Source: Conchocele bisecta
Lineage: Eukaryota > Mollusca > Bivalvia > Lucinida > Thyasiridae
Direction of reading: 5' to 3'
NCBI GenBank assembly: GCA_029237695.1
Contig: CM055265.1
Span: forward strand, 86,525,447-86,589,446
Length of the DNA: 64,000 bases
Within the stretch, counting starts at the first letter, position 1, and each line of letters starts with the position of its first letter. The position numbers and the translations under genes are program-made. Below are positions 21,355 through 30,279 of the stretch, in pieces. The notes below the pieces were generated by a model. That model saw nothing but the letters and a program-made list of their open reading frames with translations. It searched no databases and was not told the DNA's origin.

Positions 21355-21441
21355 GAGGTGCGGCATACCTTCCATGACGCCGGAGCCCAAACCAAGTTCC
21401 TCAGCAAAGTCACAGAGAGTCTGAGCACTGCGTGGCCCAAG
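21355..21441 (+). CDS. CHD7: CHD7-type remodeler, window exon 12
   Basis: A 29-codon exon: EVRHTFHDAGAQTKFLSKVT then ESLSTAWPK. It is symmetric (phase 0 at both ends), so skipping it would keep the frame. The acceptor is tgtgtgtacag and the donor is AAG|GTGAGC. It is followed by a short duplication of CGAGACAACATGCAATACCA in the intron. Similarity to vertebrates here is weak; splice phases and order support it. Confidence 0.88.
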
Positions 21442-22024
21442 GTGAGCCCTCTACGAGACAACATGCAATACCACCGAGACAACATGCAATACCACCATGT
21501 TGGCAATATTTTCAACCTGCCACAAAAAGCTAGCATACATAAATGGAGATTGCCACTGTGAACATAGAGCTGTATGCATCAATCCTGAATAGAACGCAAT
21601 CGACACAATCACAATCAGCGGCTATGGTTTACAAGCTGAAGCTAGTATATATTTTTTTCACCAGATTGAAAACTAAAAATTATGGTGGATCTATACACGT
21701 CATTTGATTTCATCCCTTTTCATTATTGTCTTGGAGGACGGGGGCATTTGCTAAGGATTCTTTTGTTTAATGTGGACCTTGCTAGAATTTTCGTCTGCAA
21801 AGTGTGCCTGGTTACTATGTTGTTAAACTGATGACAAACCCTTTCAATCAATCTGCTCTTGTATAAACCCATTAAAGATGGGATACAATTATAGTACATG
21901 TAGTATGAAACTTTTTGAGAATTTTTTTTTTATTTACTTCATATGTTGTTACCACTCGTTTGACCCGTCATGTTAAATCTCTGCCAAACACAGACAATGA
22001 GTTTAACCAATTTCATGCCGTTTT

Positions 22025-22635
22025 TGTCGCGCCTGCTTTAGCAGAAGGCGTTGCTATTTTGTCGCCGTTTTTTTTTTGTCATCCAAAATGTCAAAAAGTT
22101 TGAACAAACTTCGTCATCATGGTATAACTTTAATATTGCTTGACGGATTGCTTCAATATTTGGACACTTGATATATGTCAGCATTTGGAACACACTCATG
22201 CCGCCATTAACATGACCTTGACCTTTTTTACCTTCACATTTTTGTGGAAACACTTAGCCATTTTTTGGCATCAAAAAGTTTGTACAAGTTTCTTCATCAT
22301 GATATAACTTTAATATTACTTGACAGATTGCTTCAATATTTGGACACTTATACATGTGAGCATTTGGAACACTCTCTTGCCTCCATTAACATGACCATGA
22401 CCTTTTGTACCTTCACATTTTTGCGGAAACACTTGTTTCAAGCCCCGTCTGCGTGTAGACTCCCTGAGGCTTGTACCTCTATGTCAGAAAAGCGGACGTT
22501 AAACCCTATTCACTCACTCACTCACTTGTTTCAAGCATACACTTCTCTGACCTTTTTTGTGATGCACATGCCCATGATTATAGTCAAATGCCTCAGCAGG
22601 CATGACACCGCTTTCGTGGCGGAATTCTTGTGTTT
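22025..22635 (+). mobile_element. Satellite-bearing element family Q with nested SINE tail
   Basis: The start GTCGCGCCTGCTTTAGCAGA folds into a hairpin. Two units of about 180 bp follow (TCAATATTTGGACACTT, TTAACATGACC). Near the end AGCAGGCATGAC is inverted to the start with two mismatches. The hairpin CCGCTTTCGTGGCGG and ATTCTTGTGTTT follow. A SINE-like tail (GCGGACGTTAAACCCTATTC plus CACT repeats, 22438-22530) sits inside. Confidence 0.6.
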
Positions 22636-22649
22636 GTGGAATATTTTTT

Positions 22650-23117
22650 ATACGACCGTTTGTAAAAAACGGTACGTATTATGTTTTACCGCATGGCGGG
22701 CGGGCGGGTGGGCGGGCGGCTGAAGAAAAAGTCCATAGTTTGTGTACACAACTCCTCCGAAACCGATCAGTCGATCGATCTGAAACTATACACATGTCTT
22801 CTACACATATTGAAGATGTGCACCTTGGTGTTTTTATGCCGAAAAAATATTTTTTAACAAAAATATCACCTTTTTAACTTAGCCATTTTTTCTACTTTAT
22901 TGTATCCAATTCCCTATCATTTCTACTTTACACTCTACTTTTCTATCTCTGCCTAAATTAGTATACATGTTTAGCACAACGAGATGAAGAAATAATGCTA
23001 TAGACTTTCAAATTCTCATTAATGTTTCTTGCCTTGGTGACAGCTTCACATTTCTGCATCTTCGCTATCTGGCCCATATTCGACGGGCGTATTTTGTGAC
23101 TTGCGGCACTCTTGTTT
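22650..23117 (+). mobile_element. Satellite-bearing element family G (variant), copy 2
   Basis: The 5' hairpin ATACGACCGTTTGT/AAAACGGTACGTAT opens it. The body contains ACACAACTCCTCCGAAACCG and GATGTGCACCTTGGTG. The end is GACGGGCGTATTTTGTGAC, GCGGCAC, TCTTGTTT. The body is shared with 29850-34132. Confidence 0.75.
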
Positions 23118-23135
23118 TATATGTGCTTTGAAGTA

Positions 23136-23190
23136 TATGTTGTGACCACCATTTGAAGTCTCAACGATGAGTGGTCACAACATATTCTTT
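23136..23190. repeat. Hairpin, family N (TATGTTGTGACCAC), next to exon 13
   Basis: TATATGTTGTGACCACCATT pairs with GATGAGTGGTCACAACATAT. The right arm lies about 20 bp before the exon 13 acceptor. Related hairpins are at 34887-34952 and 47993-48052. Confidence 0.65.
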
Positions 23191-23211
23191 ATATATGTCA
23201 CCATATTGCAG

Positions 23212-23442
23212 GACAAAGTGATATTCCACCGCCTGGAGCAGATCTCGTACTGCGTGGAGACGGGCGAATGGCCATTCCCCAAGAAGATGTCACACCAGCC
23301 GATCCTGGGCATTGACTCGGGCAAGTCCACCCCGCGACCCCAGACACCCAGTCTCACCCCGCAGCACGACGGTGATGCGCATGACGCCGCGGACGCCGCC
23401 GCCCGGCAGAAACAGAAGGACTTCGAGGTGCAGATTGCCGAG
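23212..23442 (+). CDS. CHD7: CHD7-type remodeler, window exon 13
   Basis: Encodes DKVIFHRLEQISYCVETGEW PFPKK, matching vertebrate DRVLINRIDLVCQAVLSGKW P. It continues through a Pro/Ser linker (STPRPQTPSLTPQ) to KDFEVQIAE. The acceptor is ccatattgcag. The donor is GAG|GTCTGT, a weak match to the usual GTRAGT. It is chosen because it joins IAE to GEGLKMTF in frame, as in vertebrate VQIKDEEGLKLTF. Confidence 0.93.
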
Positions 23443-24107
23443 GTCTGTACTCGAATATGACTCGTAGGAAATGACATTTTTGGCCATGTAATTCTAGAGC
23501 CCTTGCTTAGAAAACTTTCTAATCAAGTATTCAATTCTTGTACATTGGGACGTTTGGTGGTCTGAGATCTATCTGCAATTATGCCTCTTTATCAACTGAA
23601 AATTATCAATTTTTTCCTTGTCCAGCAAACAAGTTTTCATCAGCTTTATGTATTCTTGATGTAACACAAACATTTCCCCTTTGCCACTGATGTACACAAT
23701 GTCTATCTAAACTCATTTTTCAACACAATCCTATGCAAACATTTTTGCTATATAAAGAATACCAGGCTAGTGTCAAGATATCAAGTTTATCAGGCAAGGC
23801 TAGAAAACGCTTAGGACTTCCGAGGCTTGCTAGTAGCCTGGTGTTCAATTTATCAGGTAACGTTGTATGCTCGAAAATGACCACAGATGATGTCGTTATC
23901 TATGGACAGAATGCGGACTTATTTACGTTCCGTCATTACACTGACATCATTCGGTAACGTCTCCGTCATTACACTAACGTCGCGTGACGTCATCCAACCA
24001 ATGGAACGTCAGTTTTCACTTTGTTGTAACCCGGATATTTGTATCGGGTCAATGCCTGATACAACAATATGTTATCCGTCAGTACGTATTCGGTCGATAC
24101 AGGGCAG

Positions 24108-24322
24108 GGGACCGTTTCACTAAACTTTGTACGATTAAAATGTTTGTAAGTGAAAAATTATGATATTCTGTAAATGTCACCTTAACAATGTTTTCAGTAA
24201 ACAATTATTGGATTTACATTTATTGAGCATAGGCTGCATATGCAGCCTATGCTCAATAAATGTAAATCCATCAATTGAAATTTCCAGACGATCTTAATTT
24301 TGCACTTACAAACATTTTAGTC
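24108..24322. mobile_element. Foldback element, family B, copy 3 (right end lost)
   Basis: ACCGTTTCACTAAACTTTGT opens it. The palindromic centre GAGCATAGGCTGCATATGCA is complete. It stops at AACATTTTAGTC without the outer right arm. It lies about 130 bp before exon 14. Confidence 0.75.
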
Positions 24323-24452
24323 TGCCACTGAGGGAATTTGTGTGCCACGCCACGTTTTCTTGTTCAAATTTGTATTTATGAAATGGATCCATACCATATG
24401 GGACATCATCTGGGCATGACGGACATTTATATACTTGTATCTTGATTTGTAG

Positions 24453-24537
24453 GGTGAAGGTCTAAAGATGACATTTCACAAGAAGCTGAATAAGGTCGGC
24501 TCCAAGGCCTTGCTCGACTTGGCCGAGGCAGAGAAAG
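24453..24537 (+). CDS. CHD7: CHD7-type remodeler, window exon 14
   Basis: Encodes GEGLKMTFHKKLNKVGSKAL and LDLAEAEK. The first part is the conserved EGLKLTFQKHK block. The acceptor is cttgatttgtag and the donor is AAAG|GTAGGC. The last G starts an Ala codon completed by exon 15. Confidence 0.93.
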
Positions 24538-24719
24538 GTAGGCAGCTTGGTGAATTCCCACCCAGTTATATGGTCGATTGATGCCGGAGAATAGTTTGCG
24601 TTTGCGACCAGTCTGATCAGTGTCTGCAGTGCTCGCTATGTAGTCTCTGACATATTCCAGATGTATCATTCTTGTTACTGACAACGTTAATACTCACAGC
24701 TACACATTATGATGAACAA

Positions 24720-25030
24720 TTTGCTCAATTCTGTCATAACTTCTATATCCCTTAATGGATTACTTCAATATTTCAATACATCATACATGTGAACAAATGC
24801 CACACATCCATGCTGCCCTTAATATAACCTTGACCTTTTGACCCCGACAACTTTCAACTTTTTCACACCTTAAGTAGTTCGCCTGAGTTTCTCAATTCTG
24901 TCATATCTTCTATATCCTTGAAGGATCACTATAATATTTCAATACATTATACTTGTGTACATATACCACACATCCATGCTGTCCTTAATATGACCTTTTG
25001 ACCTTCACAACTTTGAACTTTTTCTCAAAT
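24720..25030 (+). repeat. Two-unit repeat of about 170 bp (TTCTGTCATAACTTCTATAT)
   Basis: ATTCTGTCATA-CTTCTATATCC, ATTTCAATACAT and CACACATCCATGCTG occur twice here and twice more at 49560-49900. This looks like the core of a further satellite-bearing element whose ends I cannot place. Confidence 0.55.
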
Positions 25031-25098
25031 TAAAATGTATTATTAAGTTTGTCGCCTGAAAAACAATGTGAAAAATTAAAAAAAAATAATAAAAAATG

Positions 25099-25858
25099 AT
25101 ACGCCCGTTTGAAAAAACGGGACGTATTATGTATTCATCTTGTACGGGCGGGCGGGCACAGCTTATCCACGCAATAACTAGAGTTCTACTTGACGGATTG
25201 TAACCAAATGTTGTATACATGTTTATCACGGCTAGCCGAAGAAGCCTATTGATTTTCAATTTTTCGCACTCTGTATCCTTGTCCACGCAATTCTACTTCA
25301 CCGCTCGTAACCAAATTCGGTATACATGTTTATCATGGCAAGACGAAGAAGCCTATTGATTTTGAAAAATTTCTAATGACTTATCTCCCCTTTGCGGCCA
25401 TTTTTAATTTTCGCACTCTGTATCCTTGTCCACGCAATAACTCCAGTTCTACTTCACCGATCGAAACCAAATTCGGTATACATGTTTAGCAAGGCAAGAC
25501 GAAGAAGCCTATTGATTTTGAGAAAAATTTCCCATACTTATCTCCCCTTGGCAGCTATTTTTAATTTTCGCACTCTGTATCCTTGTCCACGCAATAACTC
25601 GAGTTCTACTTGACTGATCATAACCAAATTCGTTGTACATGTTTATCACGGCAAGTCGAAGAAGCCTATTGATCTCCCCTTGGCGGCCATTTTTAATTTT
25701 CGGACTCCGTATCCTTGTCCAAGCAATAAGTCGAGTTCTACTTGACGGATCGTAACCAAATTTGGTTTACATGTTTATCACGTCAAGATGAGTTATCTCC
25801 CCTTGTTGACTGGCCTTGCCTCGACGGGCGTATATTGTGACCTTCGGCACTCTTGTTT
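25099..25858 (+). mobile_element. Satellite-bearing element family G, copy 3 (complete)
   Basis: The 5' hairpin is ATACGCCCGTTT/AAACGGGACGTAT. The core has five units of about 120 bp (CTCTGTATCCTTGTCCACGC). The 3' part is ACGGGCGTAT (exact inverse of ATACGCCCGT), a GTG...CAC hairpin, then TCTTGTTT. No coding capacity. Confidence 0.85.
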
Positions 25859-26146
25859 ACAAATAGTTTAAATTTTAGTAGAAATGATAACTACCATTAT
25901 CTGTCAGTTTCTGTAATATTTTTGCAGAATTGTTGAACATATTAATTGTATTATTGCGGAATGATTACTGTAATACTATAAAACATGTTGCATTTCTCCT
26001 TTAAGTTAAGTTGTCGGAACACATTGTATCGAGTAAACTTTGTAAGGGTGCTTGCATCTCTGCTGTATTCCCATATATGGTAATAACTGCTCCCCAATGT
26101 ACGCCAGTTTCTGGTTACTACACCCGGCGCTGTTTTAACCTTGCAG

Positions 26147-26220
26147 CTGCGAGGATCCAGCAAATCCTGGCCCAGAGTGTGGCAGCGGCGTCCGTGGCCT
26201 CTAGTGACGACAGTCAGCAG
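26147..26220 (+). CDS. CHD7: CHD7-type remodeler, window exon 15
   Basis: Encodes AARIQQILAQSVAAASVASS DDSQQ, an Ala/Ser-rich helix and linker. The acceptor is taaccttgcag and the donor is CAG|GTATAG. Phase 1 on entry matches exon 14. Phase 0 on exit matches exon 16. Confidence 0.88.
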
Positions 26221-26279
26221 GTATAGCACCCATAGCTGCTATTTTCATCATCTCGCAGCCACAACACTGCAACCACATT

Positions 26280-26412
26280 TTTGTCGCGCCCACTTGCAGA
26301 CAGCGCGATATAGTCATCACATTGGCGTACGTACGTCCGGGTTAAAGTTTTTTGTTTGGTTAAAGTTTTTCTGTATACTATCAAAACCTCGGCGGGCGCG
26401 ACATCTCGTTCA
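26280..26412 (+). mobile_element. Satellite-bearing element family H, copy 2 (short form)
   Basis: TTGTCGCGCCCACTTGCAGA opens it and GCGGGCGCGACATCTCG closes it, so GTCGCGCCC and GGGCGCGAC are exact inverses. The core holds two GTTAAAGTTTTT words. It starts 60 bp after exon 15. Confidence 0.65.
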
Positions 26413-26454
26413 CATACGAAGGTTCAATCACACGGACTGACAACAGGTACAACA

Positions 26455-26525
26455 GAGTTGTCATATTCTTTATGCTCCACAGCTTAATCATATTAAGCTG
26501 TGAAGCATAAAGAATACGACAACTC
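26455..26525. repeat. Hairpin with arms of about 34 bp
   Basis: GTTGTCATATTCTTTATGCT pairs with AGCATAAAGAATACGACAAC across the centre CTTAATCATATTAAG, with two mismatches. No other copy was noticed in the window. Confidence 0.65.
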
Positions 26526-26624
26526 GTATTAATAATATGACTCTAATGTTAGTGCACATGCAACTAGTACAGGGATTACGCTGGGGAAAATAAAAAAATC
26601 GCCACTTCAAAAAAAAATCAAAAT

Positions 26625-26831
26625 AAAATCGTAAGTGCAAACTTATGTCTGTTAAATTTCACATTAACAATGTTTTCTTGCAAACAATTATTGGATTTAC
26701 ATTTATTAAGCATAGGCTGCATATGCAGCTTATGCTCAATAAATGTAAATCCATCAATTGAACTTTACAGACGATCCTAAATTTACACTTACGAACATTT
26801 TAGTCGTACAAAGTTTAGTGAAACGCACCCC
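26625..26831. mobile_element. Foldback element, family B, copy 4 (left arm of the exon 16 inverted repeat)
   Basis: TTCACATTAACAATGTTTTC, GGCTGCATATGCAGC and GTTTAGTGAAACGCACCCCA place it in family B. Its inverted match is copy 5 at 28989-29226. Confidence 0.75.
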
Positions 26832-26850
26832 AGTGGGATAGTATTTTTAC

Positions 26851-27028
26851 TTGCCATGGCCAAGGGGATATGGCATTGGAGTTCAATAGCGGAGGTCGCG
26901 AGTTCAATCTTCACCTTGGCGTGAAAAATAATTACGTAGTATTTCCATCCCACTGATCTATCAAGCGAGACCTACACTGCGGTCCCGTCTCTATATGACC
27001 ATAGTTGTTGCTGGGACATTAAACACAT
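26851..27028 (+). mobile_element. tRNA-headed SINE, copy 3
   Basis: TGGCCAAGGGGATATGGCAT, B-box-like GCGAGTTCAATCTTCAC, body GTAGTATTTCCATCCCACTG and tail ATAGTTGTTGCTGGGACATT. An inverted near-identical copy is at 28772-28967. Confidence 0.65.
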
Positions 27029-27478
27029 TCACTTTTTTACATGCCTATCACTTAAAACTGTAAGATAAATGTCTGCTAATGTGACATTCGCCAACAATTT
27101 TAACATGAAGCAATACATAGCAGTGGTGTGTTATGTAGTCATCCCACTGATCTAAATTGGGAATAAAAAATTACAATTTTCGAAAAAAAAATGAAAAAAA
27201 ATTATTTTTTTTCGAAAATTGTAATTTTTTATCGCGCCAATTGTTTATTTTTATCGCCAATTGCGAAAGTGGCGATCGCCAGTGGAATCCCTGCTAGTAA
27301 CAAACTATGTGCTATTTAGGATACAAAATGTTTCTAAATCTATGGTCCTTATAAGCAGTGTGTTAATAAGCTTAATAAGGCGGTACACTGACGAAGTACA
27401 AAAGTAACTCTGTTCTAACATATCACCCATTTGCGGATTGGGGTATTAGTTATGCTGATTCGTGTCCACCCATTGCAG

Positions 27479-27547
27479 GGCCGTGACAGTCCCTTCCTGA
27501 ATGGCAGTCCCACAGCCAAGGCCGAGTTGGCTATGAACAAACATCTG
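27479..27547 (+). CDS. CHD7: CHD7-type remodeler, window exon 16 (symmetric, in loop of inverted repeat)
   Basis: A 23-codon exon: GRDSPFLNGSPTAKAELAMN KHL. Phase 0 at both ends, so skipping leaves the frame intact. The acceptor is cacccattgcag and the donor is CTG|GTAAGT. It lies between two inverted repeat arms of about 500 bp (26625-27133 and 28669-29226), a layout known to favour exon skipping or circular RNA. No clear vertebrate match. Splice sites, GC content and frame support it. Confidence 0.85.
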
Positions 27548-27633
27548 GTAAGTCCCTTTTTGTTGGAAATGTCGCAATGTCATTTGAGACGGCTAAGCAC
27601 ACTGTATGCTAAAACATCTACAACCAGCATGTA

Positions 27634-27870
27634 TGTGGCTGTGACTGGAGAAATGGGGCTTAAGGGTTTTGCGACCTGTGCAGATCCAGATCAGACTGCA
27701 TCCGCACAGTCTGATCAGGATCTGCACTGGTCGCCATTCCTTCAGTTACACGCCTAACATGCTTCTAACAAGTGATATAAATCATTATCAGGCTACAGTG
27801 GTGTGCTGTTTGATCAGGAGCTATACTGGTCACAAGTCCCGTAAGCCAAATTTCTCCAGTCACAGCCACA
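27634..27870. mobile_element. Foldback element, family E, copy 5 (complete)
   Basis: TGTGGCTGTGACTGGAGAAA at the left pairs with TTTCTCCAGTCACAGCCACA at the right, exactly. It is the best family E copy. Confidence 0.9.
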
Positions 27871-28347
27871 TATATGTTGGCTGATCTGTTTGTAGACCAG
27901 TTACAAATGGGCTGCCCACTGAGAAAACGGACGTTACATCATTTGCAATAATCGCGACAATGACTTTAATAGTAGTTTAGAATATAATCATTTTGCTGAT
28001 GACAGCAATTCTACTTCATTGACTGAATGGCGGACAGTGTAGGGCCTGATCAGACTGCGCTGTTGTGAAGGCTGATCTTGGCCTACGCTGTTTACAAACA
28101 TTGCAAGGTCCAGCTAATGTTGCATACCTTTGGTCAGTGGGTGAAGAGGCCCCAGAGAACTCTTTGAGTGCGATCCAAGAAGAGAATACCTACAACTAAT
28201 ATGGAATAACTGATAGTAGAAATTGAAATCAGCTTGACATGGATTGCAATGTTGGTCATGCAACCAAAATCTATGTCTGCATATGCTTGCGCATTTGAAC
28301 TGTTTGCCGTACATTCATTTATTGGGTGTTTAATCTGTAAACTTTAT

Positions 28348-28601
28348 TTAACCCTTACACCACTATCTTAATTTTTTGTCGCGTGCTGTTTATTTTCTAT
28401 CTTCCAGTTTTCTCATCAAAAACATGCTTTGACAGCACTTTAGAATAATTTACAACATGCTTTGACAGCACTTCAGAATCATTTCCATTCCATTGGAAAT
28501 TATTCTGAAGTGCTGTCAAACCATGTTTTTATTGAAAAATAAGGCAAGATATAAAAGCAACAGCAGACGACAATTGTTTTGTGTGGCGGTCTAAGGGTTA
28601 A
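28348..28601 (+). mobile_element. TTAA foldback element, family C, copy 1
   Basis: TTAACCCTTACACCACTATC to GGCGGTCTAAGGGTTAA. The centre GAATCATTTCCATT...GGAAATTATTC and flanking TGCTTTGACAGCACTT are family hallmarks. The termini CCC...GGG next to TTAA are piggyBac-like. Confidence 0.85.
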
Positions 28602-28771
28602 TCTTTCTCCCTGTGTGCATATGAAAAAAGGCCTCTTCCACATTTAGATTCAGAATCCCACGGAATTCCTTAACACACCACTGTTATGTATTGCTTCATG
28701 TTAAAATTGTTGGCGAATGTCACATTAGCAGAAAGTTATCTTACAGTTTTAAGCGATAGGCATGTAAAAAA

Positions 28772-28967
28772 GTGAATGTGTTTAATGTCCCAGCAACAAC
28801 TATGGTCATATAGAGACGGGACCGCAGTGTAGGTCTCGCTTGATAGATCAGTGGGATGGAAATACTACGTAATTATTTTTCACGCCAAGGTGAACATTGA
28901 ACTCGTGACCTCCGCTATTGAACTCCAATGCCATATCCCCTTGGCCATGGCCCATCCCTCAAAGGCA
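28772..28967 (-). mobile_element. tRNA-headed SINE, copy 4 (reverse)
   Basis: Reverse complement of copy 3: AATGTCCCAGCAACAACTAT, then CAGTGGGATGGAAATACTAC and GGTGAACATTGAACTCGTGA. It forms part of the right arm of the exon 16 inverted repeat. Confidence 0.65.
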
Positions 28968-28988
28968 AGTAACAATACTATCCCACTG

Positions 28989-29226
28989 GGGTGCGTTTCA
29001 CTAAACTTTGTACGACTAAAATGTTCGTAAGTGTAAATTTAGGATCGTCTGTAAATTTCAATTGATGGATTTACTTTTATTGAGCATAGGCTGCATATGC
29101 AGCCTGTGCTCAATAAATGTAAATCCAATAATTGTTTGCAAGAAAACATTGTTAATGTGAAATTTACGGACATAATTTTGCACTTACGAACATTTTAGTC
29201 GTAAGAAGTTTAGTGAAACGGGCTCC
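28989..29226. mobile_element. Foldback element, family B, copy 5 (complete)
   Basis: GTGCGTTTCACTAAACTTTG to AAGTTTAGTGAAACGGGCTC, with GCATAGGCTGCATATGCAGC at the centre. It ends about 100 bp before exon 17. Confidence 0.85.
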
Positions 29227-29326
29227 TGGTCTTTTGGATGAGACTTGAAACCGAGGCCAAATTTCTATATGGCCTGAACTGTCGCTTGGATGATAAACCC
29301 TTTCACATTTCCTTGTGTGTTGGCAG

Positions 29327-29486
29327 TGGGAACAAGGTCTGCTGTTCCCAGAGGAACAGGGTCTGCTGTTCCCAGAGCGGAGACGGCGCGGCCGTAAACG
29401 GAAAGCCGAGAAGCTGGCCGAGGTGGCCATGGCTGAAGCTCTGGCACGACGAAAGACAGCACGCGCCATAGCCTCGTTCGAACCAG
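29327..29486 (+). CDS. CHD7: CHD7-type remodeler, window exon 17 (8-residue duplication, basic AT-hook-like run)
   Basis: Encodes WEQGLLFPEEQGLLFPE, in which EQGLLFPE is repeated head to tail (24-nt units at 29330-29353 and 29354-29377, one base different). RRRRGRKRK (29378-29404), an AT-hook-like or nuclear-localisation stretch, and an Ala/Glu/Arg helix (KAEKLAEVAMAEALARRKTA) follow. The acceptor is gtgtgttggcag and the donor is CCAG|GTATAT. Confidence 0.92.
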
Positions 29487-29596
29487 GTATATATTCCTAG
29501 CCACTCTCGACCCAGGCATACATGTAGCTACCATGTATCCATGCAGGTAGTTATATAGCCACTACATAGCTACGCTCGATCCAGGTATACACATAT

Positions 29597-29798
29597 CAGA
29601 CACGCCATACAATTTTGTACTATAGAACATGTGCGATTTTTCATGAAATTTATTTACAGGAAATGTGATATTTTCTGTAAATGACGTCGAGCGATGATGA
29701 AATGTTCATAGCAAAGAGGAATGCTATTCCGCATTTGCTATGAACATTTTGTCGTCTTTCGACGTCATTTACAGAAAATATCGTAAATTTTGTAAACA
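29597..29798. mobile_element. Foldback element, family F, copy 3
   Basis: AGACACGCCATACAATTTTG opens it. The arms TTTGCTATGAACATT and GACGTCATTTACAGAAAATA pair. The right outer end is missing. Confidence 0.65.
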
Positions 29799-30279
29799 TT
29801 TTTATCGCGCCTACTTTAGCAGAAGTCACGACTATAGTTGCCGCTTTTTATACGACCGTTTTTAAAAACGGTACGTATTATGTTTTACCGCACGGCGGGC
29901 GGGCGGCTGAAGAAAAAGCGCATAGTTCGTGTACACAACTCATCCAAAACTGTTCAGTCGATCGATCTGAAACTATACACACGTCTTCTACACATATTGA
30001 AGATGTGCACCTTGGTGTTTTTATGCCGAAAAAATATTTTTTAACAATAATATCGCTTTTTTAACTTAGCCATTTTTTCTTCATTTTTCTATACATTTCT
30101 ATATACGATACAGAGTTTGTGTACACAACTCCTCCGAAACCTTTCATTCGATCAATCTGAAACTATGCACACGTCTTCTACACATATTGAAGATGTGCAC
30201 CTTGGTGTTTTTATGTTGAAAAAAATATTTTTTAACAAAGATATCACCTTTTTAACTTAGCCATTTTTTCTACATTTTT

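Larger units (their letters stand above)
26570..27293. mobile_element. TIR element CAGGGATT...AATCCCTG with CTAGTA duplication
   Basis: CAGGGATTACGCTGG at the left and CCAGTGGAATCCCTG at the right are inverted over about 15 bp with mismatches. CTAGTA flanks both sides (26564-26569 and 27294-27299). Inside lie family B copy 4 and SINE copy 3, so either it carried them or they inserted later. No ORF. Confidence 0.6.

Noticed and set aside
22244..22723. 159-codon open frame
   Set aside because: Crosses element Q, a SINE tail and the start of element G. No similarity to any protein family recognised.
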